From JBMORL01 sp049322335 (GTDB lineage: Bacteria > Bacteroidota > Bacteroidia > Flavobacteriales_D > UBA2798): DNA of 38,650 bases. The notes beneath the pieces were generated by a model. The model did not search any database. It was not told where the DNA came from and saw only the letters and a list, made by a program, of their open reading frames with translations. Made by a program: the position numbers and the translations under genes. Below are positions 1 to 6,862 of this stretch, one piece after another. Each line of letters starts with the position of its first letter. The first letter of the stretch is position 1. The stretch lies in the NCBI GenBank assembly GCA_049322335.1, contig JBMORL010000002.1, positions 1 through 38,650 on the forward strand. Reading direction: 5' to 3'.

Positions 1-294
1 GGGGGGGGCAACTATCTGACTATTAGTAAAAAACTGATTTTCTATATTTCTATTAAAAATAAAGGGCTTCTCAAATTTAACCTGCTGTTATTTTGCCAAA
101 CCCAAGTATTTTTTACTTTTGGGGGTTGTTTTTGTAGGAAATAGGTAATGTTCTTTAGGGTTTGGGGTGGCATTGGTTTAAAACCTGCCGGAGTTCCTCC
201 TGATTATGTATACAGAACTCGTAGGTTTTGTGTAAATCATCAAGGAACTGGTCAGAAGGTTTGAAATCTGTGCCCGCAGAATAAATCAAAACAG
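1..294. other. Intergenic sequence at left edge, no supported gene
   Basis: The window opens with a G homopolymer followed by AT-rich sequence. A short minus-strand reading frame at 155-418 runs straight through the terminator-like hairpin at 295-311 and has no recognisable domain, so I do not call it. No promoter-plus-ORF combination was found. Confidence 0.5.
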
Positions 295-316
295 GTCCCG
301 CAAAGCGGGACTTTTT
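295..316 (+). terminator. Rho-independent terminator-like hairpin
   Basis: A perfect 7-bp stem (GTCCCGC 295-301, GCGGGAC 305-311) with an AAA loop is followed by TTTTT and more T-rich sequence on the plus strand. This is a textbook intrinsic terminator shape. No plus-strand gene precedes it inside the window, so it probably ends a transcript starting upstream of position 1, or an unrecognised small RNA. Confidence 0.6.
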
Positions 317-569
317 GTTTTTCTGAAAGGCCGGAAAACTTGTTTTCAAGGATTTTCGGGAAAATAAAAATAAGCGGGGCGTTTGTTTTGATTTTGACTT
401 CCGGTGAACAGGGATCATAAAATAATCCCTCTCTCTCCGCTCCTGACACTTTTTTGAATCAACTTTAACCGGATTGCTGTTGTTTTAACGGGGGCAGTCT
501 TTTTTTACCTTTTCCGGGTCTATTTGGTTCGAATCCCTCTCTATTTCAGTAGCTTCTATTCCCGTCCGC
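317..569. other. Intergenic sequence with two short tRNA-3'-end-like strings
   Basis: No ORF is supported. Positions about 422-440 and 530-546 each resemble part of a serine-type tRNA 3' end (the first has AATCCCTCTCTCTCCGC, the second GGTTCGAATCCCTCTCT). Neither has a pairing acceptor or anticodon arm nearby, so they are at most remnants and may be chance in pyrimidine-rich DNA. Confidence 0.3.
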
Positions 570-627
570 TTTCTAATGAATTTCTAATTTTTTACTGAAT
601 CATTTGCGTACTCTTTTCTGAATATTG
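570..627 (+). promoter_or_regulatory. Operator/promoter 1: TTCTAA-N5-TTCTAA upstream of nhaD
   Basis: Two TTCTAA boxes (571-576 and 582-587) repeat with an 11-bp period, about one helical turn, as expected for tandem binding of an OmpR-type regulator dimer. TTTG at 603-606 and a -7-like box GAATATTG at 620-627 follow. The distance from the second box to the end of the -7 box is 40 bp, against 41 bp at the two other copies. Predicted transcription start is about 634, so the TTG at 625 cannot be the nhaD start. Binding by the adjacent response regulator is inference. Confidence 0.6.
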
Positions 628-645
628 CGCAACAAATTTCATCTT

Positions 646-1926
646 ATGTACGCCCTCATAATCATTGTTTTTGTTCTCGGATACGCGGCCATAGCATTTG
701 AACACAGTATTAAAATCAATAAAGCGGCAACGGCATTACTCACCGGGGTTTTGTGTTGGGCTATCTATATTATGACCGCTTCAGGAGAAATGGAAACGGA
801 ACACATATTAGGTGAATTAATGCACCATTTTGGCGGTATATCAGGTATTTTATTCTTTTTACTTGGCGCAATGACCATTGTAGAGCTTATTGATGCTCAC
901 GATGGATTTAATGCAGTCACAGATCTTATCCGGACAACTGACAAACGAAAACTCTTATGGATAATTAGCTTCATAGCTTTTTTTCTTTCATCGGTTCTTG
1001 ATAATCTTACTACCACCATTGTTATGGTTTCTTTAATCAGAAAGCTGATTTCCGCAAAAAATGACCGTTTGCTTTTTGTGGGTATGATCATCATTGCAGC
1101 CAATGCGGGTGGAGCCTGGTCTCCGATCGGTGACGTTACAACTACCATGCTCTGGATTGGCGGACAAATTACAACGGCACACATTATCCCTTCACTGATT
1201 CTCCCTTGTTTGGTTTGCTTAACAGTACCGTTAATCGTTCTTTCTTTTTCGATGAAAGGTAAGATCGAACAAATAAACATAAAGTCCGAACCGAAAAGTG
1301 CGTCAAAATTTGACAGAAACCTGATTTTATTTACCGGGATTGGGGCTTTGGTCTTTGTTCCGGTTTTTAAAGTAATTACACATTTACCGCCCTTTATGGG
1401 TGTTCTGTTTGGATTAGGAATACTTTGGATTGTTTCTGAAATTATTCATAAAGACAAAGACGATGCTGATAAAGACAGTTATTCCATTGTGCATGCTTTA
1501 CGTAAAATTGATGCGTCCAGTATTCTCTTCTTTTTGGGAATTCTTATTGCTATTTCTGCTCTTGAATCTACCAAACAATTAAGTGAATTGGCAGCCTACA
1601 TGGATAATAAAATCGGTAACGAGAGTATTATCGTATTGTCCATCGGGTTATTTTCAGCTGTCATAGATAATGTTCCGTTAGTTGCAGCTTCAATGGGTAT
1701 GTATGATCTTTCTGTTTATCCAACCGATCATTTTTTCTGGGAATTTCTTGCTTACTGTGCAGGGACAGGTGGTAGTATTCTTATAATTGGTTCGGCAGCC
1801 GGGGTTGCCGCAATGGGAATGGAAAAAATTGAATTTTTCTGGTACCTGAAAAAAATTGGCTGGTTGGCTTTGTTAGGTTATGTCGGTGGTTCGCTGGTTT
1901 ATATCCTTCAAAGCCATCTTGTTTGA
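646..1926 (+). CDS. nhaD: NhaD-family Na+/H+ antiporter
   Basis: Inner-membrane antiporter expected to exchange cytoplasmic Na+ (or Li+) for protons. The 426-residue protein is very hydrophobic with about 11-13 membrane segments, the usual size for NhaD in the ion transporter superfamily. Conserved polar motifs inside the helices are visible: a DNLTT motif near D119, a GGAWSPIGDVTT motif ending near D163, and IDNVP near D341. A TTG at 625 would add seven residues, but it lies inside the predicted -7 box, so the ATG at 646 is preferred. It is followed 18 bp later by a two-component system and preceded by operator 1, so expression is probably under that system. Family assignment is strong; ion specificity is inferred. 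Confidence 0.92.
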   Translation: MYALIIIVFVLGYAAIAFEHSIKINKAATALLTGVLCWAIYIMTASGEMETEHILGELMHHFGGISGILFFLLGAMTIVELIDAHDGFNAVTDLIRTTDKRKLLWIISFIAFFLSSVLDNLTTTIVMVSLIRKLISAKNDRLLFVGMIIIAANAGGAWSPIGDVTTTMLWIGGQITTAHIIPSLILPCLVCLTVPLIVLSFSMKGKIEQINIKSEPKSASKFDRNLILFTGIGALVFVPVFKVITHLPPFMGVLFGLGILWIVSEIIHKDKDDADKDSYSIVHALRKIDASSILFFLGILIAISALESTKQLSELAAYMDNKIGNESIIVLSIGLFSAVIDNVPLVAASMGMYDLSVYPTDHFFWEFLAYCAGTGGSILIIGSAAGVAAMGMEKIEFFWYLKKIGWLALLGYVGGSLVYILQSHLV

Positions 1927-1932
1927 AATAGG

Positions 1933-1940
1933 TACTTTTG
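1933..1940 (+). promoter_or_regulatory. TAnnTTTG -7 box for the two-component operon
   Basis: TACTTTTG is a perfect match to the Bacteroidota -7 consensus and ends 4 bp before the GTG start at 1945. Transcription from it would begin at about 1947, so the regulator mRNA would be leaderless or nearly so, or translation would come from nhaD read-through. No good -33 TTG is seen at standard distance. Confidence 0.45.
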
Positions 1941-1944
1941 TATA

Positions 1945-2628
1945 GTGAAATATAAAATCCTGATAATAGAAGATGAGATAAAAACCGCTCAATCACTTAA
2001 AAAAGGATTGGAAGAACACCATTATGCAGTCGATTTAGCGCATGAAGGAAAAGAGGGCTTAAAACTTGCAGTCACCAGAGCGTACGATCTTATTATCTCA
2101 GACATTATTATGCCTGAACTTAACGGTGTGGAACTTTGTGTAAGAATGAGGGAACAGGGCGTTTCGTGTCCTTTATTAATGCTGACTGCATTGGGTACTG
2201 TTGATGATAAGGTTATCGGTTTTAATGCAGGTGCAGATGATTACCTCGTTAAACCATTTGAATTCAAAGAACTTTTAGTAAGAATAAAAGCACTCTTAAA
2301 ACGGCCGGCAGTAAAAGACGATAAAAAAAATGTGCTTTCGTTTTCCGACCTGGAGTTGAATCTTGATTCAAAATCAGTTCATCGTGGTGGTGAGTACATT
2401 GAATTAACCGCAAGAGAGTTTGCTTTAATGGAATATCTTATCAGAAATCCTGAAAAAGTCATTTCCAAAAACGAAATAGCTGAAAGAGTCTGGGATATTA
2501 CCTTTGATACCGGAACAAATATTATCGAGGTGTATGTAAATTACCTGCGAAATAAAGTAGATAAAAAATTCTCAAAAAAATTAATTCATACCGTGCATGG
2601 ATTAGGATATATTCTAAAAGAAAAATAA
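1945..2628 (+). CDS. OmpR/PhoB-family response regulator
   Basis: DNA-binding response regulator of 227 residues, standard for the family. The receiver domain (about 1-120) has acidic residues E9/D10, the phosphoacceptor D53, T81 and K103. The winged-helix effector domain (about 130-225) ends in the typical 'VHGLGYIL' wing. The start is GTG. Its stop codon abuts the ATG of the kinase gene with no gap, so the two are cotranslated partners. The repeated TTCTAA-N5-TTCTAA sites upstream of nhaD and around the small ORFs are the obvious candidate targets. Na+ or pH responsiveness is inferred only from the neighbouring antiporter. Confidence 0.93.
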   Translation: MKYKILIIEDEIKTAQSLKKGLEEHHYAVDLAHEGKEGLKLAVTRAYDLIISDIIMPELNGVELCVRMREQGVSCPLLMLTALGTVDDKVIGFNAGADDYLVKPFEFKELLVRIKALLKRPAVKDDKKNVLSFSDLELNLDSKSVHRGGEYIELTAREFALMEYLIRNPEKVISKNEIAERVWDITFDTGTNIIEVYVNYLRNKVDKKFSKKLIHTVHGLGYILKEK

Positions 2629-4011
2629 ATGCAGATCAGGACAAAACTTACTCTCCTGTTTTTTTTCATTGCGGCAACTTTACTGTTGTTTTCTCTTTTT
2701 GCTATTTATTATTTTTCTGCGAAACATCAAAAGGATGAGTTTTATTCGAGGCTTTCTGCACGCGCCAATACCACTGCGGATTTACTGATAAGGGTAGAAC
2801 AAATAGACTCTGCCATGTTAAAACTATTTGACAGTAATAAAAAAGACAATCTGTACTACGAAAACATTTCTGTTTATAATAGCAGGAACAAGGAACTTTA
2901 CACTAATAATGACAGTATTCACTTTCATAAAATTTTGCCGGATCTGAATTCGTTTCTTGAAGAAGTACGTATTTATGGAGAAAAAAGAACTTCGATAGGC
3001 GACATAGAAATTATCGGAATCCAATACCAAAATGAAAATACAAAATTTGTCGTACTGGCCTGTGCCATAGACAAATATGGTTTGGAGAATTTGCAAAATT
3101 TAAAGCAAATTTTGGTCATAGTTTTTGTCGTTGTATTAGTCGTTTTTCTCATTGTAGGCTGGATATATTCAGGCAGGGCATTAAAACCTATTTCGCGGAT
3201 AGTTACACAGGTTAATACAATTACTGCAAATAATTTAAACAAACGGCTTGATGAAGGAAATCAAAAAGATGAAATTGCACGGCTATCGGCTACTTTCAAC
3301 AAAATGCTGGATAGAATTGAACTGGCCTTTAAAACACAGAAAACATTTGTCACCAATGCTTCTCATGAATTACGAAATCCGCTTACATCAATAACCGCAC
3401 AACTGGAAGTTACTTTATTAAAAGAACGAAACACAACGGAATATAAAAATATTATATCCTCCGTTCTCGAAGATATAAAGCGACTGAATGAAATGTCACA
3501 TCAATTATTGCAGCTCACAAAAATTGATGCTGAGAATATAAATCTCAAAATGGAAGTAATAAAAATTGATGACCTGATCTGGGAAACGAAAAATGAGTTT
3601 TTAGCCAATAATTCCGGTTGTATTGTGAAGTTAATTGTACATGAATCAGCAGGCAACGAGAATAGTTTAAGTATTCCCGGTAATAAGCAATATTTAAAAA
3701 CGTGTTTTTTGAATCTGATGGATAATGCCTGCAAATTTTCTCTTGATCGCACGGCAATCGTAGAAATAATATCGGATTATGAGAATTTGTATGTTCGATT
3801 CAGAGATAAAGGAATTGGAATTTCAGAAAATGAAATTCCTCATATTTTCGAACCTTTTTACCGAGGAAAATACACCACTCACGTAAAGGGTTATGGTATT
3901 GGATTGTCCATCGTAGATAAAGTTGTTCGCGCTCATAAAGCCGGTATTGATGTTTCTTCAACTATAAATGACGGAACTAAAATTACTATCTCTTTCCCTC
4001 TGAAATTCTAA
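2629..4011 (+). CDS. Membrane sensor histidine kinase
   Basis: Partner kinase of the preceding regulator, 460 residues. Order: membrane helix about 7-30, a periplasmic sensor segment about 31-158 with no recognised fold, a second helix about 159-181, HAMP linker about 182-234, HisKA domain with the 'SHELRNPLTS' box (phosphorylated His about H246), then HATPase_c with N box (N366), G1 box 'DKGIGIS' (D393) and G2 box 'GYGIGLSIV'. All catalytic motifs are intact. Architecture is that of a canonical class I EnvZ/CusS-like kinase. The last codons and stop overlap operator 2 (4006-4022). The signal sensed is unknown; cation or envelope stress is a guess from context. Confidence 0.93.
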   Translation: MQIRTKLTLLFFFIAATLLLFSLFAIYYFSAKHQKDEFYSRLSARANTTADLLIRVEQIDSAMLKLFDSNKKDNLYYENISVYNSRNKELYTNNDSIHFHKILPDLNSFLEEVRIYGEKRTSIGDIEIIGIQYQNENTKFVVLACAIDKYGLENLQNLKQILVIVFVVVLVVFLIVGWIYSGRALKPISRIVTQVNTITANNLNKRLDEGNQKDEIARLSATFNKMLDRIELAFKTQKTFVTNASHELRNPLTSITAQLEVTLLKERNTTEYKNIISSVLEDIKRLNEMSHQLLQLTKIDAENINLKMEVIKIDDLIWETKNEFLANNSGCIVKLIVHESAGNENSLSIPGNKQYLKTCFLNLMDNACKFSLDRTAIVEIISDYENLYVRFRDKGIGISENEIPHIFEPFYRGKYTTHVKGYGIGLSIVDKVVRAHKAGIDVSSTINDGTKITISFPLKF

Positions 4012-4063
4012 GCATTTTCTAATTTTTTTAAACCAACATTGCTTTTGGTTTTACCGACCTTTG
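4006..4063 (+). promoter_or_regulatory. Operator/promoter 2 upstream of the two small membrane ORFs
   Basis: TTCTAA at 4006-4011 and 4017-4022 (11-bp period) overlap the end of the kinase gene. TTG at 4039-4041 and the -7-like box GACCTTTG at 4056-4063 follow. The second repeat box to the end of the -7 box is 41 bp. Predicted transcription start is about 4070, giving a leader of about 19 nt before the ATG at 4089. This is a second copy of the module found upstream of nhaD. Confidence 0.6.
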
Positions 4064-4088
4064 TATTCTGAAATGCAAAGACTAAAAA

Positions 4089-4211
4089 ATGGAAAATCAG
4101 ACTAAAAAGCATAAAACCTCTGAACCAAACCCAAAAATGGCAATCGCTTTTGCGCTTGTTCTTGTATTAGGAATAATTATAGTGATTTTAAAACTTTCGG
4201 GCGTATTTTAG
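4089..4211 (+). CDS. Small single-helix membrane protein, 40 aa
   Basis: The frame reads MENQTKKHKTSEPNPKMAIA and continues into a strongly hydrophobic stretch (about residues 17-35) ending in KLSGVF. A charged N-terminus followed by one transmembrane helix fits a membrane micropeptide. It starts about 19 nt after the predicted start site of promoter 2 and ends 7 bp before a second tiny membrane ORF. I do not recognise a family. Possible roles are modulating NhaD or the kinase, both inferred from position alone. It could be spurious, but promoter placement and hydrophobic design argue for a real gene. Confidence 0.6.
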   Translation: MENQTKKHKTSEPNPKMAIAFALVLVLGIIIVILKLSGVF

Positions 4212-4218
4212 GTCGTGA

Positions 4219-4350
4219 ATGTCAACAAGCGCATTGATAATGATGATTTGCTGGATGAGTTTGGTAACCATTATGGCCGGATATTTTTTTTATAGAGTAT
4301 TAACCGGTAAACCTAAAAATAATTCGGACGATAAATCTGAAAATTTATAA
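4219..4350 (+). CDS. Small membrane protein resembling symporter small accessory subunits, 43 aa
   Basis: The N-terminus MSTSALIMMICWMSLVTIMA recalls the small accessory subunits of sodium symporters (MetS-like proteins typically begin MSTSAIIMM). One helix spans about residues 4-26, followed by a polar, charged tail rich in N, D, K and S. Such subunits normally lie beside a large Na+-coupled transporter; none is present here, and the only Na+ transporter nearby is NhaD. It is 7 bp downstream of the 40-aa ORF and probably cotranscribed from promoter 2. The similarity is from remembered family patterns and needs a profile search. Confidence 0.65.
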   Translation: MSTSALIMMICWMSLVTIMAGYFFYRVLTGKPKNNSDDKSENL

Positions 4351-4363
4351 GGAATATTTTTTT

Positions 4364-4437
4364 TTTAGAAAACCCTCAATTCTAAATATTTTCTAATGTC
4401 GGTTTTATTATTTGAATTTAATTTTTACTTTTCTTTG
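4364..4437 (+). promoter_or_regulatory. Operator/promoter 3 with no ORF behind it
   Basis: TTCTAA at 4380-4385 and 4391-4396 (11-bp period) are followed by TTTG at 4411-4414 and CTTTG at 4433-4437. The second repeat box to the end of the -7-like box is 41 bp, as at operators 1 and 2. In addition TTTAGAA at 4364-4370 is the inverted complement of TTCTAAA at 4380-4386. Predicted transcription start is about 4444, but no convincing ORF follows before the convergent foldase gene. Confidence 0.5.
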
Positions 4438-4443
4438 TTTCCG

Positions 4444-4663
4444 TTAATACGGTGGTGAATGGGGGTTTTTAATAAACCATAAAGTTATTGAACCTACCTG
4501 CCATCACGTTATCTTATAACTAATGGGTCTTTTTGGTGGCCTTTAAGATGGTTAAAACTTCATATTTTAACGTTTCTGGCCCAGGATTAAAAAGATAATG
4601 TGGTGTCAGGTGGGTTCCTTACTTTATGTGATAATGAATACGCGGATTTCACAAATACTAATC
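4444..4663. other. Non-coding stretch downstream of operator 3
   Basis: Only peptides of 7-16 codons and an unconvincing frame running antisense into the SurA-like gene are present. It contains an inverted repeat GTTAAAA (4551-4557) / TTTTAAC (4565-4571). It could encode a small RNA driven from promoter 3, or be a remnant of a lost gene, or simply be spacer. Confidence 0.35.
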
Positions 4664-6013
4664 TTATTTCTCCTTAATCCATTTATACTGGAAAGAATAG
4701 TTTTTATATTCATCAGCGATCCAGATATAGGTAGTGGATATTTTAGAGGAAACCCACTTCTCAACCGTTTTTTCTTCTTTATCAGCCTGTGCGGCTTCTG
4801 AAATCATCTGGTAATCATCAGTTAAATTGGCACGGTGGGGGTCACTTCGTTTCAGCAGTTTGATGATGCGCATTCCCGGTTTACCGTCACGGGTAGAATA
4901 AGGAATGATCCCTGAAATTTCTCCCGGTTTCATTTTATCAACGGTCATAAACATTTCCGGGTCGAGTGATGATATTTCAAAACGCGTATCTCCATTTTGC
5001 GGATTGACAATTTTTCCTCCGCTTTCTCTTCCTTCTTCATCATCCGAAAATTTCTTTACAGCGTCTTCAAAAGAAATAGCATTTTCATTTAGCATATTCA
5101 TTACACTATCCAGCTGTTGAGAAGCTTTCAGTAACTCTTCATCATCGGGTTGGATGGTAAAAAGGATATGTGCGCCAATATATTCTTCACCTCTTCTGTC
5201 GTCCAGCCGCATAAAGTGATAGCCATAAGGTGTTTCAAATATTTCTGAGATCGTTTTGGGTTTCATTTTACGCGCCATGGCATCAAATTCGGGAACGAAT
5301 GCAGCGCCCATTGTAACATATTCACCCCACTCACCGCATTTGGTTCTTGTGCCGGGGTCGTCTGATTTAAGAGCGGCACGGCACCAGCTGATTTCGCCTT
5401 TTAGTAATCGTTGTCTCAATTCCTCGAGTTCGGTTCTTCTTGCAGTTTTGGTTTCCTCTGTTATTTTAGGAAGCTTTACGATTTGTGCCATTTCCAGCAT
5501 AGAACTGATGAGGGGTAAACTATCTTTTGGAATCTTATTAAAAAACTCACGAATTTCTGCCGGGGTAACTTTGATGCCGGAAGTAACCTGTCGTTCCATT
5601 TGTTTGGCCAGCAGGTTTTCTTTTATGTTGTCATAGAATTCTTCTTTGATCTGTGCAATAGGTTTCCCATAAAATTCTTCGAGTCCTTTTCTTCCACCGG
5701 GAATCATTTGTTCGTAATAACGGATACGGGCTTCCAGTTCGTTCTGCACCTGGTCTTCCGAAACTTCCAGGCTGTCTATTTCTGCATTATGCAATAATAA
5801 TTTCTGGTAAAGCAACTGGTCGAGAATCAAGGCATAGGGATTATCTCCCATTGGCACGCCCTGGTTTTTGGCCTGAAGGTATTGTGCTTCCATTTCGCTA
5901 TACAGAATGGGCTTATCTCCCACCACGGCAATCACACGGTCAAGCATAACATTCTGCGCACATAGTACAGAAGCGGCCGAAAAAAACAGTGCAACAAACA
6001 GTTTACTCTTCAT
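4664..6013 (-). CDS. SurA-like periplasmic peptidyl-prolyl isomerase/chaperone
   Basis: Secreted parvulin-type foldase of 449 residues. Signal peptide about 1-19 ending 'VLCAQ'. The helical SurA-type N-terminal domain (about 20-160; 'LDRVIAVVGDKPILYSEME') is followed by two PpiC rotamase-like modules (about 170-275 and 278-390; the second begins 'GAHILF') and a C-terminal helix. Length and order match SurA, which delivers unfolded outer-membrane proteins to the BAM machinery. It overlaps the upstream lipoprotein gene by 11 bp and is last in a run of three parvulin-type genes after guaB, so it is probably translated from the same mRNA. Function as an outer-membrane chaperone is inferred from family. 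Confidence 0.87.
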   Translation of the reverse strand: MKSKLFVALFFSAASVLCAQNVMLDRVIAVVGDKPILYSEMEAQYLQAKNQGVPMGDNPYALILDQLLYQKLLLHNAEIDSLEVSEDQVQNELEARIRYYEQMIPGGRKGLEEFYGKPIAQIKEEFYDNIKENLLAKQMERQVTSGIKVTPAEIREFFNKIPKDSLPLISSMLEMAQIVKLPKITEETKTARRTELEELRQRLLKGEISWCRAALKSDDPGTRTKCGEWGEYVTMGAAFVPEFDAMARKMKPKTISEIFETPYGYHFMRLDDRRGEEYIGAHILFTIQPDDEELLKASQQLDSVMNMLNENAISFEDAVKKFSDDEEGRESGGKIVNPQNGDTRFEISSLDPEMFMTVDKMKPGEISGIIPYSTRDGKPGMRIIKLLKRSDPHRANLTDDYQMISEAAQADKEEKTVEKWVSSKISTTYIWIADEYKNYSFQYKWIKEK

Positions 6014-6857
6014 TTTCGAGGTAGTTTTTTATTTCTCCTGATGATTCATTCATTATATCAGTTCGCATTTTCTTTATCAGTTCGGTGGTTCTTGCATTAA
6101 GTATTCTTGCTTTTATATTGTCTTTTTCAAGGCTTAATGGCGACAATGCGTCTTTCAGTTTATATTCGTAAATAGTAAGATAGTATTTAAACTCTTCATC
6201 CTCAAAGGTAACGTGTTTATTGTTTTTCAGAAATTCGTCCTTGTTATTAATTGTTAACGGTACTTCCTTTAAAAGTTCATTAAAATAGATCCAGCTTTCG
6301 GTATCGTTGTAATAATTAACGGCATTGGCGGCAGAATATTTTTCAAGACTAAGCAAATCTTCCTGCCTGGTGGATTTGAACCAGCGGGCTACTTTATCCT
6401 GCGCAGGGGCCTCTTTCATCACTTTTACATATAACACTTTAACGATATAATCGGGAAGCTTAAAATCCTGCTGGTTGTCGAGATAGTGTTTTTCTATTTC
6501 CTGGTCGCTGACGTTGGTATCGAGTTTTTGCCGGGCATATTCTTTTTCATATTCATAAATAAGCAGCGACCTGCGGTATTTTTCGAGCCGCGCTTCCACG
6601 TTCTTTTTGGTTTCGGGAAGTTCTGTTTCGGCTTTATTGAGAATCACTGTTTCACGGATCCAGTCGTCTGTAATGGCTTTTACGCGGGCGATACTGTCAT
6701 CCGGTGTCAATCCTTCGGGAATCATTCCCTGCAGGTCGGAAAGAAAAAGTTCTTTATCTCCCACTTTAGCCAGTAATTTTCCTTTGGCTGATTGTTCATC
6801 ATTTCCGCACGAAAAGCAGAGCAATACGATTACCGCTATGAAAATACGGTTCGCCAA
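6003..6857 (-). CDS. PpiC/SurA-related periplasmic lipoprotein
   Basis: A 284-residue lipoprotein with lipobox 'LLCFSC' (lipidated Cys at about C17). The N-terminal half resembles a SurA/PpiC chaperone region ('KVGDKELFLSDLQGMIPEG', then long charged helices). A complete rotamase domain with the usual histidine and aromatic motifs is not evident in the second half, so it may be a chaperone without isomerase activity. It lies 5 bp downstream of the 651-aa isomerase and overlaps the SurA-like gene. Membrane anchoring suggests it holds clients near a membrane. Family placement is good; catalysis is doubtful. Confidence 0.75.
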   Translation of the reverse strand: MANRIFIAVIVLLCFSCGNDEQSAKGKLLAKVGDKELFLSDLQGMIPEGLTPDDSIARVKAITDDWIRETVILNKAETELPETKKNVEARLEKYRRSLLIYEYEKEYARQKLDTNVSDQEIEKHYLDNQQDFKLPDYIVKVLYVKVMKEAPAQDKVARWFKSTRQEDLLSLEKYSAANAVNYYNDTESWIYFNELLKEVPLTINNKDEFLKNNKHVTFEDEEFKYYLTIYEYKLKDALSPLSLEKDNIKARILNARTTELIKKMRTDIMNESSGEIKNYLENEE

Positions 6858-6862
6858 ATAGT

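Noticed and set aside
155..449. Minus-strand frames of 87 and 65 codons
   Set aside because: They run across the terminator-like hairpin, show no domain, and no promoter fits; likely chance frames.
625..645. TTG start for nhaD at 625
   Set aside because: It lies inside the predicted -7 box of operator/promoter 1; the ATG at 646 is downstream of the predicted transcription start.
4598..4801. Plus-strand 67-codon frame with hydrophobic residues
   Set aside because: Two-thirds of it is antisense to the SurA-like gene, and its hydrophobic look comes from the complement of charged codons.
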